DNA from: Parabacteroides sp.
GTDB taxonomy: Bacteria; Bacteroidota; Bacteroidia; Bacteroidales; Tannerellaceae
NCBI GenBank assembly: GCA_019417325.1
Contig: DXVO01000030.1
Coordinates: 186,001-250,000, forward strand
Direction of reading: 5' to 3'
DNA length: 64,000 nt
The notes under the pieces are model-generated. The model searched no databases and had not been told where the DNA came from. It saw only the letters and a list, made by a program, of their open reading frames with translations. This document shows, in pieces, positions 8,321-17,230 of this stretch (the stretch's first letter is position 1; every line of letters begins with the position of its first letter). Made by a program: the position numbers and the translations under genes.

Positions 8321-10306
8321 ATGAAGAAAGTAACAGTCTTTTCAATAGCCCTGTTCCTTATCATTGGGAACCTATCGCTATTTGCCCGTAAAAGCGTACA
8401 GCTTACCTCACCAAATGGCAAGCTAAAGTTCTCATTAACGCTTGAGAGAGAACATCCGGTTTATGATATCCAATATCAAAAACAAGTATTAGTACAAAAT
8501 TCACCCTTAAGCCTCGTTTTCGACAACGGGGCCTTTGGGGAAGGACTTAAGATAAACAAACCTGTTTTTAGTACGAAAGAGGAAACCTACGAGTTAATCG
8601 TGGGTAAGTCGAAAACAGTCCATAGCTTATCGAAAGAGGTAATCATTCCTTTAGAAGAAACAACTACTCCCTTTCGAAAAATCAATCTTGTTGTTCGGGC
8701 GTTTAATGACGGTATCGCATTCCGTTATGAATTTCCCGAGCAACCGAATTGGAAATCGTATGTTATGTACGATGAGAATACGACATTCAACGTAGTAAAT
8801 AATCCGAAATTCCTGGGAATGTACTTACCTTCTTATCAAACCTCGCACGAAGCCACCTATTCGCATGTGAATTATGAGGAAATAAAAGAACAGAATTTGA
8901 TGGATATGCCTGCATTATTCGAATTTCCGAACCATATTTTTATGGCTATTACAGAAGCTGCCGTCAGGGATTATGCAGGTATGTATCTATGGAAAGAAAA
9001 TGGACTATTGCAAGGTAAGCTGTCACCAAAACTCCATCAAGAACAGATTAAAGTGGAAGCGAGTCTTCCACATCGTTCCCCTTGGCGTGTTTTCATGATC
9101 AGCGACCGGGTGGGAACCTTAATTGAATCCGATTTATTGACAAATCTCAATGAACCGTGTAAAATAGAGGATACTTCATGGATTAAACCTGGTAAGACTA
9201 CTTTTACCTGGTGGAATGGCAACGTAACACCAGACACGACCTTCTTGGGGGGTAACAATTTCCCGACCAATAAATATTATATAGATTTCGCCGCCCGTAA
9301 TGGATTGGATTATCATTCAGTATACGGATATGCGGAACAGCCTTGGTACACGGATGACGGACCATGGTTCGGATTTCCCGGGGAAAATTCGGATATCACC
9401 AAACCCGTATCCAGCTTAAATATGCAAGAAATTTGTGATTATGCGAAAAGCCAGGGTATTCAAATCCATTTATGGACGAATTGGAAACCCTTATACGCAA
9501 AAATCGACGAAGCCTTTGCCTTATTCGAGAAATGGGGAGTAGTCGGCATGATGATCGATTTCATGGACCGTGACGACCAAGAGATGATACGTATCCAAGA
9601 AGAATTTCTGGCAAAGGCAGCAAAGCATCATTTATTTGTACAGTTCCACGGTTCCAGCAAGCCTTCCGGATTACATCGTACCTACCCGAACGAGTTCACC
9701 CGGGAAGGGACGCTCAATTACGAAAACTTCAAAGGATCGATGGTCACGACTGCCGACCATGATATATCTATGCCTTTTACCCGCTTACTGGCAGGGGCTA
9801 CCGATTATCATTTAGGCGGATTCCGTGCCCTTCCGAGAGACAAATTCAAGATACAACAAAGCAATCCGTATGTCACCAGTACCCGTTGCCATATGTTAGC
9901 AATGTATGTAGTATTGGAAAGCTATTTAGGAATGATCTGCGATACTCCGGCGGCATATGAAGGACAACCGGGATTCGAGTTTCTGCAAACCATACCGACT
10001 ACTTGGGATAAAACGGTCGTACTGGACGCTTCCGTCAACGAGTATGTAACGATCGCACGCAAACATGGAGATGATTGGTATGTGGGAGCAATCAACAACA
10101 GCCAAGCCCGTAATGTGGAAATGCCTTTGGATTTCTTAGGTAAAGGAAATTATAAAGTAACCCTTTATAAAGATGCGAAAGACACAGATACCAATCCGAA
10201 CCATCTTGTAAAAGAGACTTTAACGGTTACCGCGAAAGATAAGATTCTATTACCACTCGCTTCCGATGGTGGTGCCGCCCTGCATATTCAGCCTGCGGGA
10301 AACTAA
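8321..10306 (+). CDS. GH97 family alpha-glycosidase, retaining type (probable alpha-galactosidase-like)
   Basis: Exported or periplasmic exo-acting alpha-glycosidase, 661 residues, with signal peptide MKKVTVFSIALFLIIGNLSLFA. The order fits GH97: an N-terminal beta-sandwich, a (beta/alpha)8 barrel (about 300-560) and a small C-terminal beta domain. In the barrel the sequence VGMMIDFMDRDDQEM places Asp413 where the retaining GH97 branch has its nucleophile. HGSSKPSGLHRTYPNEFTRE follows, with a Glu as candidate acid/base. Inverting SusB-type members instead use two Glu as base and lack this Asp, so an alpha-galactosidase-like retaining activity is favoured by inference. It is the last gene of the SusCD operon and is followed by a hairpin terminator. 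Confidence 0.88.
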   Translation: MKKVTVFSIALFLIIGNLSLFARKSVQLTSPNGKLKFSLTLEREHPVYDIQYQKQVLVQNSPLSLVFDNGAFGEGLKINKPVFSTKEETYELIVGKSKTVHSLSKEVIIPLEETTTPFRKINLVVRAFNDGIAFRYEFPEQPNWKSYVMYDENTTFNVVNNPKFLGMYLPSYQTSHEATYSHVNYEEIKEQNLMDMPALFEFPNHIFMAITEAAVRDYAGMYLWKENGLLQGKLSPKLHQEQIKVEASLPHRSPWRVFMISDRVGTLIESDLLTNLNEPCKIEDTSWIKPGKTTFTWWNGNVTPDTTFLGGNNFPTNKYYIDFAARNGLDYHSVYGYAEQPWYTDDGPWFGFPGENSDITKPVSSLNMQEICDYAKSQGIQIHLWTNWKPLYAKIDEAFALFEKWGVVGMMIDFMDRDDQEMIRIQEEFLAKAAKHHLFVQFHGSSKPSGLHRTYPNEFTREGTLNYENFKGSMVTTADHDISMPFTRLLAGATDYHLGGFRALPRDKFKIQQSNPYVTSTRCHMLAMYVVLESYLGMICDTPAAYEGQPGFEFLQTIPTTWDKTVVLDASVNEYVTIARKHGDDWYVGAINNSQARNVEMPLDFLGKGNYKVTLYKDAKDTDTNPNHLVKETLTVTAKDKILLPLASDGGAALHIQPAGN

Positions 10307-10347
10307 AATAGAATTCGTATCTTTTTAAAAAACACTTTATTCCACTT

Positions 10348-10387
10348 GAAAGAAGTTATCTCCAATTCATACGAGGTAACTTCTTTC
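10348..10387 (+). terminator. hairpin terminator after the SusCD-GH97 operon
   Basis: GAAAGAAGTTATCTC at 10348-10362 pairs with GAGGTAACTTCTTTC at 10373-10387. This is a 15-bp stem with one G-T wobble and a 10-base loop. It lies 42 bases after the GH97 stop. The T-rich right arm and lack of a strong T tail make it a likely but not textbook rho-independent terminator. Confidence 0.7.
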
Positions 10388-10474
10388 TATGAAAACCGGA
10401 CGAACTTTAGTAAACAAAGCTGATTTCCAAAACCTTTTTTCTGTTCCTGCCATTAAAAAACGAATGGTAATCCA

Positions 10475-10503
10475 TTGAGGATGTAATAAAACGCGTATAT
10501 TTG
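10475..10503 (+). promoter_or_regulatory. candidate Bacteroidales promoter for the Gfo/Idh/MocA gene
   Basis: TATATTTG at 10496-10503 fits the Bacteroides -7 consensus TAnnTTTG exactly. An ATTG centred near 10476 lies 18 bases upstream, where the -33 element (TTTG/TTG) is expected. The start codon is about 40 bases downstream. Assigned by pattern only. Confidence 0.5.
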
Positions 10504-10543
10504 AACAATTAGTTCCCTTTATTTTATCACAAAAAAGAATACC

Positions 10544-11806
10544 ATGAAAAAAGACACGATGTCCCCTGTCACGGCGATTGTTTTAGGAGCCAGTGGAAGA
10601 GGTAAATTGTACGGGGATTACTCCCTCGAACATCCTGAAGATTTAAAAATTACAGGTATTGCCGAATTAGTGGAAATACGCCGGAATATCTATGGCGACA
10701 AATATCACGTACCACAGGAAAACCGTGTGGCAACCTGGGAAGAATTATTAAACCGTCCTAAATTTGCTGATGCTGTGATTATTGCAACTCCGGACCATTT
10801 GCATTATGCCCCTTGTATGAAAGCTCTGGATTTAGGCTATGACATCTTACTGGAAAAACCAATTGCACAAACAAAAGAAGAATGTTGTCGTCTGGTTGCC
10901 TACGCGAAAGAAAAAGGAAGAATTGTTTGCCTTACCCACGTGCTGCGTTACTCCCCATACTTCATAAAATTGAAGGAAATGGTCAACAGTAAAAAAATAG
11001 GAGAATTAGTAAGTATCCAGCATTTCGAACCGGTCGACCATGTTCATATGAGCCACTCATACGTCCGGGGAAGTTGGAGGGATTCCAAAGCAAGCACTCC
11101 ACTGGTTTTGGCTAAATCCAGCCACGACCTCGATATATTACACTGGATTATAGGCAAGCCCTGCAAGAAAATAGTTGCATTTGGAGATTTATCCCATTTC
11201 AAAGCAGACAAAGCCCCGGAAGGCGCCCCCCAACGTTGTACGGATGGATGTCCGGCAGAAGCAACCTGCCCCTATTCCGCCCTGAAAATTTATTACCGCA
11301 ACCGGACCTGGCTCTATGTATTCGATCTGCCTGAAGATCCGGATAAACAAGGAGAAGTTATTCTTGAAAACCTGAAAACAGGTAATTACGGCAAATGCGT
11401 CTACCACTGCCAAAACAATCAACCCGACCATTATATGATGCTGATGGATTTTGAAGGAGGCGTTACCGTTAATTTTTCAATAGAAGCATTTACCTCTTAC
11501 GGAGGACGGCGTACCCGGATTATGGGAACGCACGGTGATATTGTAGGCGATATGGAAACATTTACCTATACTAATTTTGCAACGGGAGTTTCTGAAGTTT
11601 ACGATACAAAAGCAGAAGATGCCCTCAATTATGAAGGTGTAGGACACGGAGGAGGCGATGCCGGTATGATTCGTGACTGGATAGAGGCTATCCGTCAGCA
11701 AAACGCGTCGCTAATGAATACCCCGTTGGATGATTCACTGGCGAGCCACCTGATGGCATTTGCTGCAGAAGAAAGCAGAGAAGAAAGAAAAATCATTTCT
11801 TTGTAA
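10544..11806 (+). CDS. Gfo/Idh/MocA-family NAD(P)-dependent oxidoreductase
   Basis: Predicted cytoplasmic sugar or inositol-type dehydrogenase of 420 residues, with no signal peptide. The N-terminal Rossmann fold begins TAIVLGASGRGKLYG. The family motif EKPIAQT follows the ADAVIIATPDHLHYA strand, and the C-terminal alpha/beta domain holds HDLDILHWIIGKPC. The start is ATG at 10544, with Met6 an alternative. An unusual Cys cluster (Cys232, Cys236, Cys242 in RCTDGCPAEATC) and a later GKCVYHC sit in the substrate domain and might bind a metal. The gene follows its own candidate promoter and is 26 bases from the next gene. Substrate unknown. Confidence 0.88.
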   Translation: MKKDTMSPVTAIVLGASGRGKLYGDYSLEHPEDLKITGIAELVEIRRNIYGDKYHVPQENRVATWEELLNRPKFADAVIIATPDHLHYAPCMKALDLGYDILLEKPIAQTKEECCRLVAYAKEKGRIVCLTHVLRYSPYFIKLKEMVNSKKIGELVSIQHFEPVDHVHMSHSYVRGSWRDSKASTPLVLAKSSHDLDILHWIIGKPCKKIVAFGDLSHFKADKAPEGAPQRCTDGCPAEATCPYSALKIYYRNRTWLYVFDLPEDPDKQGEVILENLKTGNYGKCVYHCQNNQPDHYMMLMDFEGGVTVNFSIEAFTSYGGRRTRIMGTHGDIVGDMETFTYTNFATGVSEVYDTKAEDALNYEGVGHGGGDAGMIRDWIEAIRQQNASLMNTPLDDSLASHLMAFAAEESREERKIISL

Positions 11807-11832
11807 ACAAAACTAAATAACAAACACACTTT

Positions 11833-13044
11833 ATGAAAACAATTATCGGCCTTATTTCGGCATGCCTGCTTATATCCATACAGGATATAGCAGCATGCAC
11901 TTCCATTATTATTTCAGGTAAAGTAACTCCCGACGGACGTCCGCTTATGTGGAAACACCGGGACACAGAAACGCCATTCAACCATATGGCATTTTTTAAC
12001 GATGGAAAATACAGCTTTCTGGGACTGGTTAATAGTAACACTACCAGCAGTGATGTATGGACAGGAAGTAATGAAGCTGGTTTTTGCATAATGAATACAG
12101 CGTCATTCAACCTGAAAGATGATGATGTAAAGGAGATGGACCATGAAGGTTCCCTGATGCGGAAAGCTTTAAACATATGCAAAACCGTACTGGATTTCGA
12201 ACATTTCCTGGATACGTTAGCCCGCCCTATGCGTGTGGAAGCAAATTTCGGGGTAATTGATGCTTATGGAGGGGCTGCTTATTTTGAAACAAAAAACGAC
12301 CGGTACTTCAAAAAAGATGTAAATGATGAAAAACTGGCACCCAACGGGTATCTGATTTATACGAACTTCTCTTTTGAAGGACAGAAAGACAAGGGACTCG
12401 GATATATACGTTATAATACGGCTACCGCCATTTTCTTAAAAATGCAGAACGAAGGATATACTCCTCAACGGATTTTACAAGAAGCCTCCCGCTCTTTCTA
12501 TAACAGCCAGTTGGATATAGACCTCAAGAACGAACAGCAAAGTCCGAATCGTACAAGCGGATGGTTTGTTGAGCAAGATATGATTCCAAGAAGCGAATCG
12601 ACTGCTGCCATTGTTATACAAGGAGTTAAACCCGGAACAAATCCGGAACTCACCACCCTTTGGACAGCATTAGGATACCCTCCGACATCCATAGCCATTC
12701 CTCTTTGGGTAAAAATGGGAGAAAACCAACCGAAACTGGTAATTTATGATAAAAAAATAAAAACAGCACCTCTCTGTTTATACGCCTCCCAACTGAAAGA
12801 CAAAGTGTATTCGCTCCATAGAGGAAACGGACAAAAATATCTGAATTGGAAGCTTTTATGGAATAATGAAGGAACCGGATATATCCAGGAACTCCAAAAA
12901 ACGGAAGACAAGGTTTTCGATATATTTAACAGCCAAATACCTTCATGGGAGAAAAAAGGGTTGAACATTGTTGATGTTCAAGAGGTTTATAATAGGGTAA
13001 TTCCAGCCATAGAAAATGCTTACGGACAGTGCATGAAGCAATAA
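11833..13044 (+). CDS. exported N-terminal nucleophile (Ntn) amidohydrolase, C45/choloylglycine-hydrolase-like
   Basis: Probable periplasmic C-N hydrolase of 403 residues. A signal sequence ends in QDIAA and is followed directly by Cys22-Thr-Ser, so cleavage would expose Cys22 as the N-terminal nucleophile, as in choloylglycine hydrolases and acyl-coenzyme A:6-APA acyltransferases. Downstream, GRPLMWKHRDTE carries the Arg-Asp type active-site segment, and GSNEAGFCIMNTASF resembles the MNEKGL segment of the bile salt hydrolase relative at 18.6 kb. The substrate may be a conjugated amide or an acyl amino acid but cannot be read from sequence. It is 26 bases after the oxidoreductase gene, so probably co-transcribed. 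Confidence 0.78.
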   Translation: MKTIIGLISACLLISIQDIAACTSIIISGKVTPDGRPLMWKHRDTETPFNHMAFFNDGKYSFLGLVNSNTTSSDVWTGSNEAGFCIMNTASFNLKDDDVKEMDHEGSLMRKALNICKTVLDFEHFLDTLARPMRVEANFGVIDAYGGAAYFETKNDRYFKKDVNDEKLAPNGYLIYTNFSFEGQKDKGLGYIRYNTATAIFLKMQNEGYTPQRILQEASRSFYNSQLDIDLKNEQQSPNRTSGWFVEQDMIPRSESTAAIVIQGVKPGTNPELTTLWTALGYPPTSIAIPLWVKMGENQPKLVIYDKKIKTAPLCLYASQLKDKVYSLHRGNGQKYLNWKLLWNNEGTGYIQELQKTEDKVFDIFNSQIPSWEKKGLNIVDVQEVYNRVIPAIENAYGQCMKQ

Positions 13045-13226
13045 AGGCATAGAATTTCCCGGAAATTATCAACTAACCCAATTTTAATCAATGAAAGGAG
13101 AGCCTATGGATAGAAAGAAATAGTTTTGATATGCCCTACACAAGGAACTTCACAAGAGAATACTTAGATTCCTGTTCCTTGCAGAAAAAGACTTTCTAAA
13201 TAAACATCCAACTAAGAAAAAGACTC

Positions 13227-14510
13227 ATGAAAACACCCAACTTTACCAAGTTTTTAATACTTCTGATAAGTATTAACGGAGTAACTTATGCACAAAATAA
13301 AAATGGGAAAAAAGAAGATAAGGACTCCGCTACTGTTATTGTCTTAGGACAAGATAATGACCCATCTGTAAAAAGCAAAGCTATTAAATCCTTTGCTGAA
13401 AACGTTCGTGCCGGTCTACAACCGGACGGTATGCCACGATTCCTGATAACAGATTCCAAAGCCAACGCAATCTTTGCTATCGGAGGTTTCGTTCAATTCC
13501 GCACAGGATATGATTTCGGAGGGGTCATAGATCATCTGGATTTTATACCTTATTCTATCGTGGTCGAACCTTTGGAAGGAAACAACCGAAGATTCCTGAT
13601 GGATGCCTCCACCTCACGGCTTTATTTTAAAACTCTGATTCAAACAAAAAAAGGAGTACTTGAAGGATATTTGTCCACAGATTTCCGAGGGCCAAATAAG
13701 ACACTTCGATTACGTGAAGCCTATATTTCCTATATGGGAGCCACTTTCGGACAAACATTTTCAACATTTTGCGACCTGAAAGCGTCTTTTTCCACCATCG
13801 ACTTTGAGGGTCCCAATGGTTTCGCCCTTACGCGTAACCTATTAATCCGTTACGAACATGGTTGGAAAAATGGAATTAAAATCGCTGCATCCTTGGAATA
13901 TCCCAGTGTACTGATAACACATGGAGATTTAAACCATGATATCTACCAACGTATTCCGGATATTCCTGCTTACATAAATTATACCTGGAAAGATGGTCAT
14001 GTTCGCCTATCCGGCATTGTGAGAAACTTGTTTTATTATAATAGTGCAATAGCAGAAGTCGACAGAGCTATCGGTTGGGGAATAAAATTAAGTAGTTCCT
14101 TTAAAATAGGTCCCAAAGTCCAGCTATTTGGAGAAGGCACGATTGGACGAGGATTAGCAGCTTATATCTCAGATTTGGGTACATCCAAATTCGACCTGAT
14201 AAATGATGTAAATAAACTGGGAGAAATGATTGCCCCCAAAACCTACGCATGGTTTGCCGGTATCCAATATAATATCCTTCCTCAAATGCCATTTACTTTT
14301 GGCTATAGCCAGGCTGGTATAACTGAAGAAGAAGAAAATCTATCGACAAAAGAGTACCGGTGCGGTGATTTCTACGTATGCAATCTTTTCTACAGATTTT
14401 CACCTTATTGGCATACCGGTATTGAATATTTACACGGAAGCAGAACCAATCAGGATAATCAATCCGGACATGCCAACCGTATACAGGCGGTTATCCAATT
14501 TAATTTCTGA
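13227..14510 (+). CDS. DcaP-like outer-membrane porin
   Basis: A 427-residue protein with a short signal peptide (MKTPNFTKFLILLISINGVTYAQ) and a beta-rich body ending in aromatic strand residues (RIQAVIQFNF), as expected for a barrel. The segment FAIGGFVQFRTGYDFGG, then RLYFKTL, EGYLSTDFRG and LRLREAYISYMGATFGQTFS are characteristic of DcaP-like or phosphate-selective-porin-like proteins. It probably lets a small anionic or polar substrate cross the outer membrane. The 182 bases before it hold no gene, and it converges with the LacI gene 15 bases downstream. The solute is unknown. Confidence 0.8.
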   Translation: MKTPNFTKFLILLISINGVTYAQNKNGKKEDKDSATVIVLGQDNDPSVKSKAIKSFAENVRAGLQPDGMPRFLITDSKANAIFAIGGFVQFRTGYDFGGVIDHLDFIPYSIVVEPLEGNNRRFLMDASTSRLYFKTLIQTKKGVLEGYLSTDFRGPNKTLRLREAYISYMGATFGQTFSTFCDLKASFSTIDFEGPNGFALTRNLLIRYEHGWKNGIKIAASLEYPSVLITHGDLNHDIYQRIPDIPAYINYTWKDGHVRLSGIVRNLFYYNSAIAEVDRAIGWGIKLSSSFKIGPKVQLFGEGTIGRGLAAYISDLGTSKFDLINDVNKLGEMIAPKTYAWFAGIQYNILPQMPFTFGYSQAGITEEEENLSTKEYRCGDFYVCNLFYRFSPYWHTGIEYLHGSRTNQDNQSGHANRIQAVIQFNF

Positions 14511-14524
14511 TAATCATCACTCCG

Positions 14525-15538
14525 TCATGCCAGACCTTCGGTCGATGCACGAAGTTTAATTTCAGCGTCAAGCACCACCGTTTTAGGAGGAATTGATGGG
14601 TCCTTTATCTTTTCAAGCAATAATTCGGCGGCCGTTTGTCCCATCCGGATAAGCGGCTGTTCGACTGTCGTCAGATGAGGATTTACAATGGTCGAAAGTA
14701 TCGTACCGGAGAAACCGGCTACAGCAATCTGCTCCGGAATCCGGAATCCTTTTTCGGTCAGCACATTCATTGCCCCGATAGCCAGCGTGTCTGTAAATGC
14801 ATAAACAGCATCAAAAGCTATGCCCTTAGACAAAATTTCCTCTATAGCTACCCTTCCGTCATGAATACTTACACGGGTCCGTACTATCAATGAAGGGTCG
14901 TGGTCGATATGAAACTTATCCAATGCATCCTTAAAGCCCAACAACCGGTCATTTGTATTATGAATGTAGGACGGTCCCTGCAAATAAAGAATACGTTTTC
15001 TACCACTACGGATCAAATGCTCCGTCAAAAGGAAAGATTTACTATAGTCGTCTATTACAACCTTCGTTACATCTAATTTTGAGGGGACACGGTCGTAAAA
15101 AACAATCGGTGTACCTCCGTTCCGGATACGCACACACTCTTCGACATTCGCATCCTGATGGCATAAAGCCATAATAATACCATCTACCCGGAACCGCTCC
15201 ATCAGCAACAAATTATCTTTTTCCCTCTCCCAATCCTCATTCGATTGGGCGATAATCACTTTCGCGCCTTGAGGATATAAAACCTGCTGGATACCTTCTA
15301 TCACGGATGACGCAAAAGGTGTCACCATCTCGGGGACAATCACTCCGATGGTATTTGTTCGCCCATATTTCAGGTTTAATGCTACCGGATTGGGTTTATA
15401 GCCTAACATTTCCGCCAGCGCCAGTATCTTTTCTTTGGTTTCCCGGCGTATATTCTTATCATCCGCCAATGCTCTTGACACTGTCGAGACGGATAAATTC
15501 AATTGCTGTGCTATCTCTTTAATTGTTACGTGCTTCAT
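14525..15538 (-). CDS. LacI-family transcriptional regulator
   Basis: A 337-residue repressor with an N-terminal helix-turn-helix (MKHVTIKEIAQQLNLSVSTVSRALADD), a hinge region (YKPNPVALNLKYGRTNTIGV) and a periplasmic-binding-protein-like sensor domain (VDGIIMALCHQD, DAVYAFTDTLAIGAMNVL, HLTTVEQP). The start is ATG at 15538. It is divergent from the polyol dehydrogenase-permease genes, with repeats resembling operators in the 239-base divergent region. This arrangement suggests it represses those genes, and probably itself, until a sugar or sugar acid is bound. Confidence 0.94.
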   Translation of the reverse strand: MKHVTIKEIAQQLNLSVSTVSRALADDKNIRRETKEKILALAEMLGYKPNPVALNLKYGRTNTIGVIVPEMVTPFASSVIEGIQQVLYPQGAKVIIAQSNEDWEREKDNLLLMERFRVDGIIMALCHQDANVEECVRIRNGGTPIVFYDRVPSKLDVTKVVIDDYSKSFLLTEHLIRSGRKRILYLQGPSYIHNTNDRLLGFKDALDKFHIDHDPSLIVRTRVSIHDGRVAIEEILSKGIAFDAVYAFTDTLAIGAMNVLTEKGFRIPEQIAVAGFSGTILSTIVNPHLTTVEQPLIRMGQTAAELLLEKIKDPSIPPKTVVLDAEIKLRASTEGLA

Positions 15539-15568
15539 AACATGTATTGAGTTAAGAATTCAAATATA

Positions 15569-15680
15569 ATCGTTTCGGTTCTCATTTGCAAACCAATAAA
15601 AAGGGATTAGCATTTGTTGATACAATATCATATATGAGAACGTTTGCAGATTTTGGGAACGTTTGCGAGAACGATTGCAT
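15569..15680 (+). promoter_or_regulatory. repeated operator-like sites between the lacI-type gene and the polyol dehydrogenase gene
   Basis: The divergent region holds three direct copies of a GAACG(T/A)TTGC motif: GAGAACGTTTGCAGA at 15636, GGGAACGTTTGCG at 15655 and GAGAACGATTGCAT at 15667. GGTTCTCATTTGCAAACC at 15578-15595, containing TTTGCAAACC, lies nearer the regulator gene and resembles the motif in reverse. The CG-centred, GCAA-flanked pattern is typical of LacI-family operators. The binding protein is inferred from position. Confidence 0.6.
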
Positions 15681-15777
15681 AAAAATTCAAGCCAGAACTG
15701 TTTTTTCCCTACTTCCTATTTCTCTTAATTTGCTTTTACAGTTTAAACCTAAATTCACCATTAAACATATAACAATC

Positions 15778-17214
15778 ATGAAAACATCAGTTATTCCTGT
15801 AAGTTACGACCGTACACAAGTACAAACCGGCATCATGCACATTGGCGTAGGTAATTTCCACCGTGCACACCAGGCTTTTTATACTCATCTTTTACTCAAG
15901 GATGAAGACCAGCGGGACTGGGGTATCTGTGGAGTAGCCTTATTACCTAACGACCAACGTTTATACCAGGCTCTGCATAAACAAGATAATCTGTATACGC
16001 TGACCGTATGTGGACGCGACGGACATGATGAAGCCTATCAAATAGGTTCCATCATGAAATTACTCTGGGCTGGGGAATCTTCGGAAGCCATATTAAACAA
16101 AATGGCGGACAAATCTATCCGTATCATCACCCTGACAATTACTGAAGGTGGATATAATATAGATAAGGCAAGCGGACAATTCATTCTGGATAATCCGGAC
16201 ATACAACATGATTTACAGAATCCGGCATCACCTAAAACCGTATTCGGATATATCGCTGAAGGTTTACGCCGCCGTAAAATAACCGGACATGGGCCTGTAA
16301 CAATCTTATCCTGCGATAATCTCCAACATAATGGCAATACAGCCCGTAAAGCATTTACATCTTTCATCAAAGCACAAGACCCGGAACTAGCCTCCTGGGT
16401 AGAAACAAACGTAACTTTTCCGAATGCGATGGTAGATCGTATTACCCCGGCTGTTACTCCGAATGATATTGTCCGCTTAAATGAAAAAAATGGAACGAAC
16501 GATGAAGCTCCGGTTTATTGCGAAGATTTCATCCAGTGGGTAATTGAAGACAATTTCATAGCCGGACGTCCGGCATGGGAACACGTCGGTGTAGAATTTA
16601 CCGATGATGTAACCGCCTATGAAAATATGAAATTGAGCTTACTCAATGCTTCCCATACTTTACTCTCTTATCCGGCATTCCTTAGCGGTTATCGTAAAGT
16701 GGACGATGCAATGCGCGATGAACGTTTTGCCAACTATTTGCGTACTTTTATGGACAAAGATATTACCCCTTATGTTCCGGCACCGGGAACAACTGATTTG
16801 GAAGTATACAAACAAACACTCATCGAGCGCTTTGCCAATCGTAGCGTAAGCGACCAGTTAAGCCGCCTTTGTTTTGACGGAGCATCCAAAACGCCCGTAT
16901 ATATCATGCCTAATCTGATAAAGATGATAGCAGACAAAGCCGATCTGACCCGCATTACCTTTTGGGCTGCCGCCTATCGGCGATATTTAAACCGCCCGGT
17001 AGACGACCACGGAGCATCTTATGAAATAAACGATCCATGGCTCACCGATGAAGATTACCAGCTAATAGCATCCCAACCGGTTGATTTCCTTAAAATCTCC
17101 CCATTCCGCAGTACCGACCTTCAGAAAAGCGAAGCATTCGTTTCCTTATTCTTGAAAATGGTAGATGACATTGAACGGAAAGGCACTATGGCGACTCTCG
17201 AAAGTATCCTCTAA
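15778..17214 (+). CDS. mannitol dehydrogenase family (long-chain polyol dehydrogenase / fructuronate reductase-like)
   Basis: NAD-dependent interconversion of a polyol and a ketose, or of a ketouronate and an aldonate. The 478 residues begin with MKTSVIPVSYDRTQVQTGIM and the dinucleotide-binding HIGVGNFHRAHQAFY. The catalytic signature Lys285, Asn290, His293 is seen in MKLSLLNASHTLLSYP, as in mannitol 2-dehydrogenase and UxuB. The frame is open upstream to 15586 through the operator region, so the ATG at 15778 is the start. The permease gene begins 16 bases after the stop. Mannitol, arabinitol or fructuronate are all possible substrates. Confidence 0.85.
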   Translation: MKTSVIPVSYDRTQVQTGIMHIGVGNFHRAHQAFYTHLLLKDEDQRDWGICGVALLPNDQRLYQALHKQDNLYTLTVCGRDGHDEAYQIGSIMKLLWAGESSEAILNKMADKSIRIITLTITEGGYNIDKASGQFILDNPDIQHDLQNPASPKTVFGYIAEGLRRRKITGHGPVTILSCDNLQHNGNTARKAFTSFIKAQDPELASWVETNVTFPNAMVDRITPAVTPNDIVRLNEKNGTNDEAPVYCEDFIQWVIEDNFIAGRPAWEHVGVEFTDDVTAYENMKLSLLNASHTLLSYPAFLSGYRKVDDAMRDERFANYLRTFMDKDITPYVPAPGTTDLEVYKQTLIERFANRSVSDQLSRLCFDGASKTPVYIMPNLIKMIADKADLTRITFWAAAYRRYLNRPVDDHGASYEINDPWLTDEDYQLIASQPVDFLKISPFRSTDLQKSEAFVSLFLKMVDDIERKGTMATLESIL

Positions 17215-17230
17215 AAAGACTTGTACGAGC

